The notes under the pieces were generated by a model. The model saw only the letters and a list, made by a program, of their open reading frames with translations, did not search any database and was not told the origin of the DNA. A program made the position numbers and the translations under genes. Shown here in pieces: positions 1 to 4,586 of a DNA stretch of 5,633 bases; within the stretch, counting starts at the first letter, position 1, and every line of letters begins with the position of its first letter. The DNA lies in NCBI GenBank assembly GCA_937875615.1, contig CALNBU010000185.1:1-5633 (forward strand). The letters are read 5' to 3'. This DNA is from an uncultured Archangium sp. (GTDB lineage Bacteria > Myxococcota > Myxococcia > Myxococcales > Myxococcaceae).

Positions 1-419
1 GCCTCGGGCGCCAGGCGCACGGCCGGCATCTTCGACATGGAGACGCGCTGCTTCATGCGCTCGGTGCGGGCCAGCAGCTCGTGCTTCACCGTCGCGAAAT
101 ACTCCCGACCGCCGGGCACGACGACCTCGTCGTCGACGTACTCCGGCTCGGCCTGCACCACGATGGGCCACGCGGGCGTGCGGGTGTCGACCTGCTTGAG
201 GCGCTGCGTCAGCACCTGTCGGAACGCGGTGAGCGTCTCGAGCTCCACCACCTTGCCCGGCGCGAGCAGGATGGCCGCGAACAACCCGGGCCGGCCCGCT
301 TCATCGAGGCCCCGGAGCGTGAAGGCGTCGGCGATGGCAAAACCCGGCACCATCGAGCGCGCAGTCAGCTCCCGAGACAGCTCCTGAAGCTTCACGTCCA
401 ACCGCGTGTCGTCGAACAT
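1..419 (-). CDS. Unrecognised soluble protein, C-terminal part outside the window
   Basis: An open minus-strand frame begins at ATG 419 and stays open for 139 codons to the left edge, so its C-terminus is missing. The visible part starts MFDDTRLDVKLQELSRELT and is a charged protein with no signal peptide, no membrane helix and no cysteine, so it is probably cytoplasmic. An Ala/Leu/Val-rich stretch (about 46-58) is followed by an amphipathic helix-like part (62-75) and a Lys/Arg/Met-rich stretch (about 118-133). Codon use is strongly G/C-ending, like its neighbours. No Shine-Dalgarno sequence is well placed before ATG 419; in-frame GTG codons further upstream are possible but less attractive starts. 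I do not recognise the family and assign no function. That it is a real gene is fairly sure from the uninterrupted frame and codon bias. Confidence 0.72.
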   Translation of the reverse strand, partial: MFDDTRLDVKLQELSRELTARSMVPGFAIADAFTLRGLDEAGRPGLFAAILLAPGKVVELETLTAFRQVLTQRLKQVDTRTPAWPIVVQAEPEYVDDEVVVPGGREYFATVKHELLARTERMKQRVSMSKMPAVRLAPE

Positions 420-427
420 GGGTGGGT

Positions 428-433
428 CGTCTA
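428..433 (-). promoter_or_regulatory. Candidate -10 element for the leftmost minus-strand gene
   Basis: Read on the minus strand the hexamer is TAGACG, with its T 14 bases before the ATG at 419. If it is a sigma-70-type -10, transcription would start about 2 bases before the start codon. No convincing -35 is seen. The call rests mainly on the same spacing recurring before other starts in this window. Confidence 0.3.
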
Positions 434-469
434 CCTGATCTCCCACCACTTGCGCACGCCCGGTCAGTG

Positions 470-512
470 AAATTGTTGCAGTCGCTTCAAAAAATACAGC
501 GAATACAAATAG
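470..512. promoter_or_regulatory. AT-rich intergenic patch
   Basis: This spacer between two minus-strand genes is sharply AT-rich in an otherwise GC-rich window. It contains an A6 run (489-494) and, on the minus strand, a direct repeat TGTATT-CGC-TGTATT with a 9-base period. It follows the TAA stop of the membrane protein gene and precedes the leftmost gene. It could be an UP-like promoter element, a regulator binding site or part of a termination region; I see no GC hairpin before the T run on the minus strand, which argues against a classical intrinsic terminator. Confidence 0.3.
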
Positions 513-812
513 TTACGATGCAGCTGGTGGTGACGCTTCTGTCACGTCCACCTTCTTCTTCCGCCGCACCACCGCCCAGGCGATGCCCAGCAACAGCCCG
601 CCCACCGCGCCGACGGCCATGCCCTTCATCTGGTACGAGAGCAGCAACTGGGCGCCCTGCCGGGCGGTCTCCGCGCAGAGGCAGGGCAGCCGGGACGCGT
701 CGAGGCCCCGCTGGTCCCACTCGATGAAGCGCGGACCGCCGTAGCTGATGAGCAGCACGCCCGCGAGCGCGCCCGAGACGAAGAAGGTCAACAACTGCCG
801 CACGAGTTTCAT
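513..812 (-). CDS. Small two-helix membrane protein of unknown function
   Basis: This is a 99-residue protein starting MKLVRQLLTF. Hydrophobic segments at about 7-24 and 63-82 look like two membrane helices. Positive residues K2 and R5 at the N-terminus and an RRKKK cluster (83-87) after the second helix place both ends in the cytoplasm by the positive-inside rule. The loop (about 25-62) would then face the periplasm and holds a CxC pair (C44, C46) that could form a disulfide or bind metal. The tail after RRKKK is short and Ala/Pro/Ser-rich. There is no Shine-Dalgarno sequence at ATG 812. The gene is divergent from the membrane protein at 849. A longer minus-strand frame over the same bases gives an Arg-rich, non-membrane product and looks like a shadow. 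I do not recognise the family. Confidence 0.68.
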   Translation of the reverse strand: MKLVRQLLTFFVSGALAGVLLISYGGPRFIEWDQRGLDASRLPCLCAETARQGAQLLLSYQMKGMAVGAVGGLLLGIAWAVVRRKKKVDVTEASPPAAS

Positions 813-840
813 GGACGCACGGTGCTAGCACGCCTAGAAA
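812..840 (+). promoter_or_regulatory. Candidate promoter for the gene at 849
   Basis: TGGACG (812-817) matches the -35 consensus TTGACA at 4 of 6 positions. It is followed after exactly 17 bases by TAGAAA (835-840), a -10-like hexamer whose T lies 14 bases before ATG 849. The -35 overlaps the first codon of the divergent gene. No Shine-Dalgarno sequence lies between the hexamer and the start, so the transcript would be nearly leaderless. Confidence 0.4.
822..831. promoter_or_regulatory. Perfect palindrome GTGCTAGCAC between divergent genes
   Basis: The 10-base sequence GTGCTAGCAC equals its own reverse complement. On the minus strand it contains TAGCAC, with the T 15 bases before ATG 812, so it could be the extended -10 (TGC-TAGCAC) of that gene. 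Its symmetry and position between two divergent starts would also suit an operator that controls both. No recognisable -35 is seen for the minus-strand reading. Confidence 0.35.
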
Positions 841-848
841 ACCCCGCC

Positions 849-1088
849 ATGCTCACCGTCGCGGGCCTGCTGCTGCAGCTGCTGGCGACGGGCTGCTTCG
901 TGGTGGTGCTGGCGCACGCCTTCGGCCGCAGCCTCCGCGCCGGGGCGCTGGTGTTGTTGGTGCCGCCCTACGCGCTCTTCTACGGCTTCTCGCGCTTCGC
1001 CCACCGCCGCAGAGACCTGGTGCTGGCCGGTTGGTTGCTCGGCCTGGCCCTGGCGGTGGTGTTCAGGTTGGCCGCCCGCTCGCCTTGA
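849..1088 (+). CDS. Small hydrophobic membrane protein of unknown function
   Basis: From ATG 849 this gives 79 residues starting MLTVAGLLLQ. Three hydrophobic stretches, about 2-24, 31-46 and 56-74, suggest two or three membrane helices. The loop HRRRD (52-56) before the last helix is strongly basic and should lie in the cytoplasm. The sequence also carries a PPYALFYGF stretch (39-47), but I cannot tie it to a named family. A GTG at 822 in the same frame would add nine residues, but it would run through the divergent palindrome and the candidate -10, so ATG 849 is preferred. There is no Shine-Dalgarno sequence. It lies 47 bases before the PilZ gene on the same strand. Codon bias and hydrophobic pattern support a real gene. 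Confidence 0.65.
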   Translation: MLTVAGLLLQLLATGCFVVVLAHAFGRSLRAGALVLLVPPYALFYGFSRFAHRRRDLVLAGWLLGLALAVVFRLAARSP

Positions 1089-1123
1089 GCCGCGAAACCG
1101 GCATACACTGCGGCACATTCACC

Positions 1124-1129
1124 AGGAGG
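1124..1129 (+). promoter_or_regulatory. Strong ribosome binding site AGGAGG
   Basis: A perfect AGGAGG ends 6 bases before ATG 1136 and fixes the PilZ gene start. A -10-like TACACT lies at 1104-1109, but the nearest TTG-type -35 (TTGAGC, 1085-1090) is only 13 bases away, so the promoter assignment is weak. Confidence 0.85.
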
Positions 1130-1135
1130 CGAAGC

Positions 1136-1552
1136 ATGGACGACGTCAAACGTGCGTTGGTGGGCCGGCGAAAGACGAAGAGCAAGGCCACTCAGCGCTT
1201 CTCCCCCAGCTTCGCGGTGCACCACGGGTTGATCTCCGACCCCAACTGGCCGCCCGCGCACTTCCCGGAGACGGGCAAGGCCGCCGGCCGCAAGCACCGG
1301 CGCGTGGAGTTCGACTTCCGGGTGGGGCTCCCCGGCATGGAGATTCCCGTGCGCGGCGACGTCTCGCAGGGCGGCGCGATGTTCGTGCTCAACCGCCGCG
1401 TCGACGCCAAAGAGGTCACCATCATCGTCAAGCGGAAGCAGGCCCGCGCGGAGGTCGTCTCGACTTCGAAGAAGGGTGACTGGTACGCCCACCACTGCCG
1501 CTTCCTCGACGCCGAGTCCGGGCACGCGGTGTGGGAAGCTGTTTCGTCATGA
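1136..1552 (+). CDS. Single-domain PilZ protein, probable c-di-GMP receptor
   Basis: This 138-residue soluble protein has both signature motifs of the PilZ domain. RKHRR (52-56) fits RxxxR, and DVSQGG (75-80) fits [D/N]xSxxG, the pair that contacts cyclic di-GMP in this family. The strand-like run VEFDFRV follows the first motif, and the C-terminal part ends with the hydrophobic pattern YAHHCRFLDAES typical of the last strands of the barrel. The first 50 residues form a basic extension (RRKTKSK at 11-17) with no recognised domain. There is no signal peptide, so it should act in the cytoplasm. Family members typically change partner binding when c-di-GMP rises, affecting motility, polysaccharide or transcription. 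Its strong Shine-Dalgarno fixes the start. The kinase gene starts 28 bases after its stop on the same strand, suggesting linked expression, but no fused domain names its target. Confidence 0.87.
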   Translation: MDDVKRALVGRRKTKSKATQRFSPSFAVHHGLISDPNWPPAHFPETGKAAGRKHRRVEFDFRVGLPGMEIPVRGDVSQGGAMFVLNRRVDAKEVTIIVKRKQARAEVVSTSKKGDWYAHHCRFLDAESGHAVWEAVSS

Positions 1553-1564
1553 CGGACAAGGGCC

Positions 1565-1570
1565 TAGCTT
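1565..1570 (+). promoter_or_regulatory. Candidate -10 element for the kinase gene
   Basis: TAGCTT lies in the 28-base gap between the PilZ stop and the kinase ATG, with its T 16 bases before the start codon. The bases between hexamer and ATG are pyrimidine-rich and carry no Shine-Dalgarno. The expected -35 position (about 1542-1547, TTTCGT) is a poor match. If used, the kinase has its own near-leaderless transcript in addition to any read-through from the PilZ gene. Confidence 0.33.
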
Positions 1571-1580
1571 CAGCCTCTCC

Positions 1581-2885
1581 ATGAGCGTCGGCGACGAGAC
1601 CATCCGCAACGTGAATCTCGTCACGTCTCATGACCCATTGCTGGGTCAGACGGTCGAACAATACAAAATCGAGTCGCTCATCGGCACCGGCGCCATGGGC
1701 TACGTGTACCGCGGCGTGCACCAGGTCATCGGCAAGGCCGCGGCCATCAAGGTGCTCAAGCCCGACTACGCCGATGATCCAGAGATGGTGCAGCGGCTGG
1801 TGCGCGAGGCCCGCAGCGTCAACGCCATCCGCCACCCGGCCATCGTCGACATCTTCGGCTTCGGCACCCTCAAGAACGGCCAGCCCTACATCGTGATGGA
1901 CCTCCTCGAGGGAGAGCCTCTCGACCAGTACATCCGCGACCGCGGGCCGCTCAAGGCGCGCGAGGTGGTGGCGCTCCTCGACGAGCTGCTCTCGGCCCTC
2001 GCCGCCGCGCACAAAGTGGGCGTCATCCACCGCGACCTGAAGCCCGGCAACGTCTTCGTGGAGACGCGGCCCGACGGCAAGAAGGGCATCAAGGTCATCG
2101 ACTTCGGGCTCGCCAAGCAGGCCGACCGCGCCAACGGCTCGGTCAAGCCCACCAACCCCGGCACCATGCTGGGCACGCCCGCCTTCATGGCGCCGGAGCA
2201 GGTGCTGGGGACCAAGGTCACCCCCGCCACCGACCTCTACGCGGTGGGCGGCATCGCCTACCAGATGCTGACCTGCCATCTCCCGCACGAGGGGCCCACC
2301 GCCATCGACGTGCTGCAACAGAAGATGCAGCAGGCCCCCATCCGCCCGCGGCAGTGGCAGCCGACGCTCGACGAAGACCTCGACACCTGGGTGATGACCC
2401 TGCTGGAGCGGGAGTCCACCGCGCGACCACAAGATGCGGAGGAGGCCCGGCTCCGGCTCCGACGCGTCGCCGATGGGCGCACGCAGCTCCCCGCCGCGGT
2501 GGCCGCGGCGAAGCCGGGGCGCACCGGCGTGGTGCCCGGCCGCAGCTGGAACGACGCGCCCACCACCCTCGACCACAACGTGGCGGAGCGCTCCGAGCGC
2601 AGCACCGAGCGCTTCCCGGCCCTCGACGACGCCCCCGGTCCGGTGTCGCGCGTCGAAGACTCCACGCTCCCGCCGGTGAGCCGGGGGCGCCGCGACGTCC
2701 TCACCATCGCCGCGTCCCCCGACGAAGTGCTGGCCAGCATCAAGGCCAGCCAGCCGGCGCTCTCCCCCGTCGACGACGACACCGCCAACCTCCGACAGGC
2801 CCTTCCCAACCGCACCGGGCTGTATGTCGCATTGGGCATCACCGTGGTGGTGCTGGCGGTGGGTCTGGTCTTGCTTTTGCTCTGA
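1581..2885 (+). CDS. Hanks-type Ser/Thr protein kinase with C-terminal membrane anchor
   Basis: From ATG 1581 this is a 434-residue kinase that transfers the ATP gamma-phosphate to Ser/Thr of protein targets. All key residues are present: Gly-rich loop GTGAMG (35-40), ATP-binding K57 in AIKVLK, helix-C E76, catalytic loop HRDLKPGN (150-157) with base D152, DFG (174-176), APE (204-206), structural D218 in TDLYAVGG, and R282 in ARPQD. It is therefore predicted active and of the RD class, so likely switched on by activation-loop phosphorylation; T195, T199 and nearby residues are candidates. Residues about 300-410 form a linker rich in Arg, Pro, Ser and Thr without a known domain. Residues 413-434 (GLYVALGITVVVLAVGLVLLLL) are a membrane helix that ends the protein, so no periplasmic sensor exists. 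An in-frame start at 1476 would overlap the PilZ gene and add unrelated residues, so it is rejected. Targets are unknown. Confidence 0.95.
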   Translation: MSVGDETIRNVNLVTSHDPLLGQTVEQYKIESLIGTGAMGYVYRGVHQVIGKAAAIKVLKPDYADDPEMVQRLVREARSVNAIRHPAIVDIFGFGTLKNGQPYIVMDLLEGEPLDQYIRDRGPLKAREVVALLDELLSALAAAHKVGVIHRDLKPGNVFVETRPDGKKGIKVIDFGLAKQADRANGSVKPTNPGTMLGTPAFMAPEQVLGTKVTPATDLYAVGGIAYQMLTCHLPHEGPTAIDVLQQKMQQAPIRPRQWQPTLDEDLDTWVMTLLERESTARPQDAEEARLRLRRVADGRTQLPAAVAAAKPGRTGVVPGRSWNDAPTTLDHNVAERSERSTERFPALDDAPGPVSRVEDSTLPPVSRGRRDVLTIAASPDEVLASIKASQPALSPVDDDTANLRQALPNRTGLYVALGITVVVLAVGLVLLLL

Positions 2886-2908
2886 AAAGAGTCAGAAGGC
2901 CGCCCTCG

Positions 2909-2914
2909 TAGCGT
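2909..2914 (+). promoter_or_regulatory. Weak candidate -10 for the tRNA gene
   Basis: TAGCGT begins 17 bases before the mature tRNA 5' end and resembles the TAG-type hexamers before several genes here. The position 17 bases further upstream (AAAGAG, 2886-2891) is not a -35 match. The tRNA lies only 40 bases after the kinase stop, and no terminator is visible between them, so co-transcription with the kinase is also possible. Confidence 0.22.
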
Positions 2915-2925
2915 CACGCAGGTGT

Positions 2926-2996
2926 TGGGGCGTCGTCTAAGGGTAGGACATCAGACTTTGACTCTGATTATCGTGGTTCGAATCCACGCGCCCCAG
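2926..2996 (+). tRNA. tRNA-Gln, anticodon TTG
   Basis: A complete cloverleaf can be drawn. The acceptor stem TGGGGCG (2926-2932) pairs fully with CGCCCCA (2989-2995). The D stem is GTC/GAC (2935-2937 with 2947-2949). The anticodon stem TCAGA/TCTGA (2951-2955 with 2963-2967) closes the loop CTTTGAC with anticodon TTG at 2958-2960. The T stem CGTGG/CCACG (2972-2976 with 2984-2988) closes TTCGAAT. The variable loop is 4 bases and the discriminator is G2996. The first pair U1-A72 is typical of bacterial glutamine tRNAs. CCA is not encoded (ATG follows), so it must be added after processing. The tRNA reads CAA, and CAG by wobble. Confidence 0.97.
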
Positions 2997-3020
2997 ATGT
3001 AAGCAAAACGCGCATGGTGC

Positions 3021-3040
3021 GGCGCCCGCTCAGGTGCGCC
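3021..3040 (+). terminator. Hairpin after the tRNA, possible terminator without a T tract
   Basis: GGCGC (3021-3025) pairs with GCGCC (3036-3040), and the next CC pairs with GG across a single bulged T, leaving the 5-base loop GCTCA. It is 24 bases past the tRNA 3' end and is followed by ACAATGG, not by a T run. It may end tRNA transcription in a high-GC genome or simply be leader structure of the next gene. Confidence 0.3.
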
Positions 3041-3055
3041 ACAATGGACCCTGCC

Positions 3056-3089
3056 GCGTTCCCCAGGCCGAAGGAACGCCGCGGGGGAC
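3056..3089 (+). promoter_or_regulatory. Possible switchable leader structure before the archaemetzincin-like gene
   Basis: Two pairings compete for the same bases. In the first, GCGTTCC (3056-3062) pairs perfectly with GGAACGC (3073-3079) over a 10-base loop, leaving the Shine-Dalgarno GGGGGA (3083-3088) free. In the second, GTTCCCC (3058-3064) pairs with GGGGGAC (3083-3089), with one U-G wobble, and hides the Shine-Dalgarno. The pairings are seen directly; any regulatory use is inference. If translation starts at ATG 3034 instead of 3094, this stretch is coding. Confidence 0.3.
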
Positions 3090-3093
3090 CGCA

Positions 3094-3621
3094 ATGACCG
3101 CAGTCAAGGAGTTGCAGCTGGCAGTCATCGGCGAGGTGCCGGTGGGACTGCTCCGCGAGTTGGAGGCACCCATCGAGCAGGTGCTGGGCGTCGGCGCCTG
3201 GGTGGGCAAGGGCCTGCTCCCGGAGGTGGCCTTCGCCTTCAACAAGGAGCGGCGGCAGTACCACACCACCGCGGTGACGAGGCGGCTCCTCACCGTGAGG
3301 GAGCCGAGCGCGCGCTTCGTGATGGGCGTGGCCGACGTCGACCTCTTCGTGCCCGACACGCCCTTCGTCTACGGCGAGGCCGACCGGGAGGCGCGCGCGG
3401 CGGTGATGTCCATCTGGCGACTCCGCGGAGAAGGCGACGCGTGGAAGCGGCGGGCCTGCGTCGAGGCGGTGCACCAGGTGGGCCACCTGCTGGGCCTGTC
3501 GTACTGCGAGGACGCGCGCTGCGCGATGTTCCAGGCCACCACCATCACCGACGCCGAGCGGCGACAGTTGCACCTCTGCAACAACTGCCGGAACGAGTTC
3601 GTGAAGCAACGCAAGATGTAA
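3094..3621 (+). CDS. Archaemetzincin-like protein (family M54) with altered active site
   Basis: From ATG 3094 this is a 175-residue soluble protein. FAFNKERRQYHT (47-58) and GVADVDLFVPDTPFVYGEAD (78-97) fit the archaemetzincin family of zinc metalloproteases, as does the C-terminal cysteine framework: C138-x4-C143, CxM at 143-145 and CxxC at 162-165, which should hold a structural zinc. The family catalytic motif HExxHxxGxxHC reads HQVGHLLGLSYC (127-138): H127, H131 and G134 are kept, but the catalytic Glu is Gln128 and the third zinc-binding His is Tyr137. I read this as a probable inactive relative that may bind rather than cut. The spacing from CxM to CxxC is 16 residues, against about 17 in the family as I recall it. 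ATG 3094 is chosen because GGGGGA lies 5 bases upstream and the family N-terminus begins here; ATG 3034 would add 20 unlike residues. The next gene follows after 15 bases. Confidence 0.88.
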   Translation: MTAVKELQLAVIGEVPVGLLRELEAPIEQVLGVGAWVGKGLLPEVAFAFNKERRQYHTTAVTRRLLTVREPSARFVMGVADVDLFVPDTPFVYGEADREARAAVMSIWRLRGEGDAWKRRACVEAVHQVGHLLGLSYCEDARCAMFQATTITDAERRQLHLCNNCRNEFVKQRKM

Positions 3622-3636
3622 TACGTCAGGGTCCGC

Positions 3637-4575
3637 ATGCTTCGCCTCGCGCTCTCGCTCCTGTTGGTCTTCACCTTCTTCAGCTGTGACCTGTTCGGCA
3701 TCCCCCCGGGCGGCGGCGGCGGCGAGACGGGCGGAGGCACCGGCTCCAACGACTTCTCGAAGGGCTTCGTCTTCGTGCGCAAGGCCGACGGCAACGTCTA
3801 CGTGGCCGACGACAGCGACACCTCCTCCGCGTCGGCGCTCACCTCCGCGGGCGCGTCGCGGCACCCCAGCCTCTCGGTCGACAAGCAGCGGGTGGTGTTC
3901 GTCACCGGCACCGGAGACGCCGCGGTCATCGCCACCGTCCCCTCCACCGGAGGCGCGGTCAGCACCGTGTTGACCAGCTCCGCGCAGTACCGCGACTTCC
4001 GCACGCCGGTGTTCTCGCCCAGCGGCGCCCGCATCGCCTTCTCCTACGCCGACGGCGCCATCTCGCGCATCGGCGTGGTCGACATCGACGGCACCGGCCT
4101 GCAGACGTTGGCGTCCACCAGCCCGCTGTCCTACGCGACGCCCTCCTGGAGCCCCGACGGCACCGCGCTCTACGTGGCGGCGGGCAGTGCCCTCTCGGAG
4201 CTCACCCAGGTGGAGCGCATCGAGGTGGCGAGCGAGACGGTGGCCAACGTCACCAACACCCTCGGGCTCTCGGCGCTCGGCATCTCCGGCCGCCTGGCGG
4301 TCTCACCCGACGGCGCGAAGGCCGCCTTCGACGCGCGCGTGGCCTCCGGCGCGACCCGCATCTTCACGCTCGACCTCTCGAGCAAGCAGGTGACGCAGGT
4401 CTACGGTGGCGAGGCCGGCGGCGTGGAGAGCTTCCCCTCGTGGATGGACAACGGCACCCTCGCCTTCTCCTCTGACACCGGCGGCAACGACAACCTGTAC
4501 TCCGCGACGCTGCCCTCCACCGACTCGCCGGCGCTGCTGGTGCCCTCGGCCATCGAGGGGTGGTACTCGCGCTGA
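3637..4575 (+). CDS. Lipoprotein with TolB/PD40-type beta-propeller
   Basis: This 312-residue protein starts with a lipoprotein signal peptide, MLRLALSLLLVFTFFSC, with the lipidated cysteine at C17 (lipobox FFSC, slightly unusual in its Phe residues). A Gly-rich flexible linker (25-37) follows. The remainder shows repeats of the WD40-like PD40 type found in TolB and related proteins: FSPSG (126-130), WSPDG (171-175), VSPDG (222-226) and the degenerate WMDNG (269-273), each followed by strand patterns such as ARIAFSYADG. Two further weak blades lie at about 43-120, so five to six blades are likely. It should sit in the cell envelope facing the periplasm or outside; the ligand is unknown. Asp at +2 is an inner-membrane retention signal in E. 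coli, but that rule may not hold here. Shine-Dalgarno AGGG (3628-3631) and the 15-base gap suggest co-transcription with the archaemetzincin-like gene. It lacks the N-terminal domain of true TolB. Confidence 0.87.
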   Translation: MLRLALSLLLVFTFFSCDLFGIPPGGGGGETGGGTGSNDFSKGFVFVRKADGNVYVADDSDTSSASALTSAGASRHPSLSVDKQRVVFVTGTGDAAVIATVPSTGGAVSTVLTSSAQYRDFRTPVFSPSGARIAFSYADGAISRIGVVDIDGTGLQTLASTSPLSYATPSWSPDGTALYVAAGSALSELTQVERIEVASETVANVTNTLGLSALGISGRLAVSPDGAKAAFDARVASGATRIFTLDLSSKQVTQVYGGEAGGVESFPSWMDNGTLAFSSDTGGNDNLYSATLPSTDSPALLVPSAIEGWYSR

Positions 4576-4586
4576 CGCGCGGCCCG

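Noticed and set aside
37..727. Plus-strand open frames at the left end
   Set aside because: They are Ser/Arg/Pro-rich complements of the minus-strand genes at 1-419 and 513-812, without signal, domain or ribosome binding site.
487..831. A 114-codon minus-strand open frame over the two-helix protein
   Set aside because: It is Arg/Gly/Ala-rich with no membrane pattern; the 513-812 frame gives a coherent membrane protein.
1476..1580. A 35-residue N-terminal extension of the kinase
   Set aside because: It overlaps the PilZ coding region in another frame and shows no family similarity; ATG 1581 directly precedes a normal kinase N-terminus.
1428..2576. A 382-codon minus-strand open frame opposite the kinase
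   Set aside because: It covers the catalytic core of an unmistakable kinase; the product is His/Gly/Arg/Asp-rich with no domain, as expected for the complement of a GC-rich gene.
2972..2996. The tRNA 3' end as an attachment site for an integrated element
   Set aside because: No second copy of the tRNA 3' end, integrase or phage gene is visible in the window; downstream genes match the host composition.
3034..3093. A 20-residue N-terminal extension of the archaemetzincin-like protein
   Set aside because: ATG 3094 has a good Shine-Dalgarno and begins where the family fold begins; the extra residues look like untranslated leader.
2968..3864. A 298-codon minus-strand open frame
   Set aside because: It overlaps the tRNA gene and lies opposite the archaemetzincin-like gene and the signal peptide of the propeller gene; its composition is that of a shadow frame.
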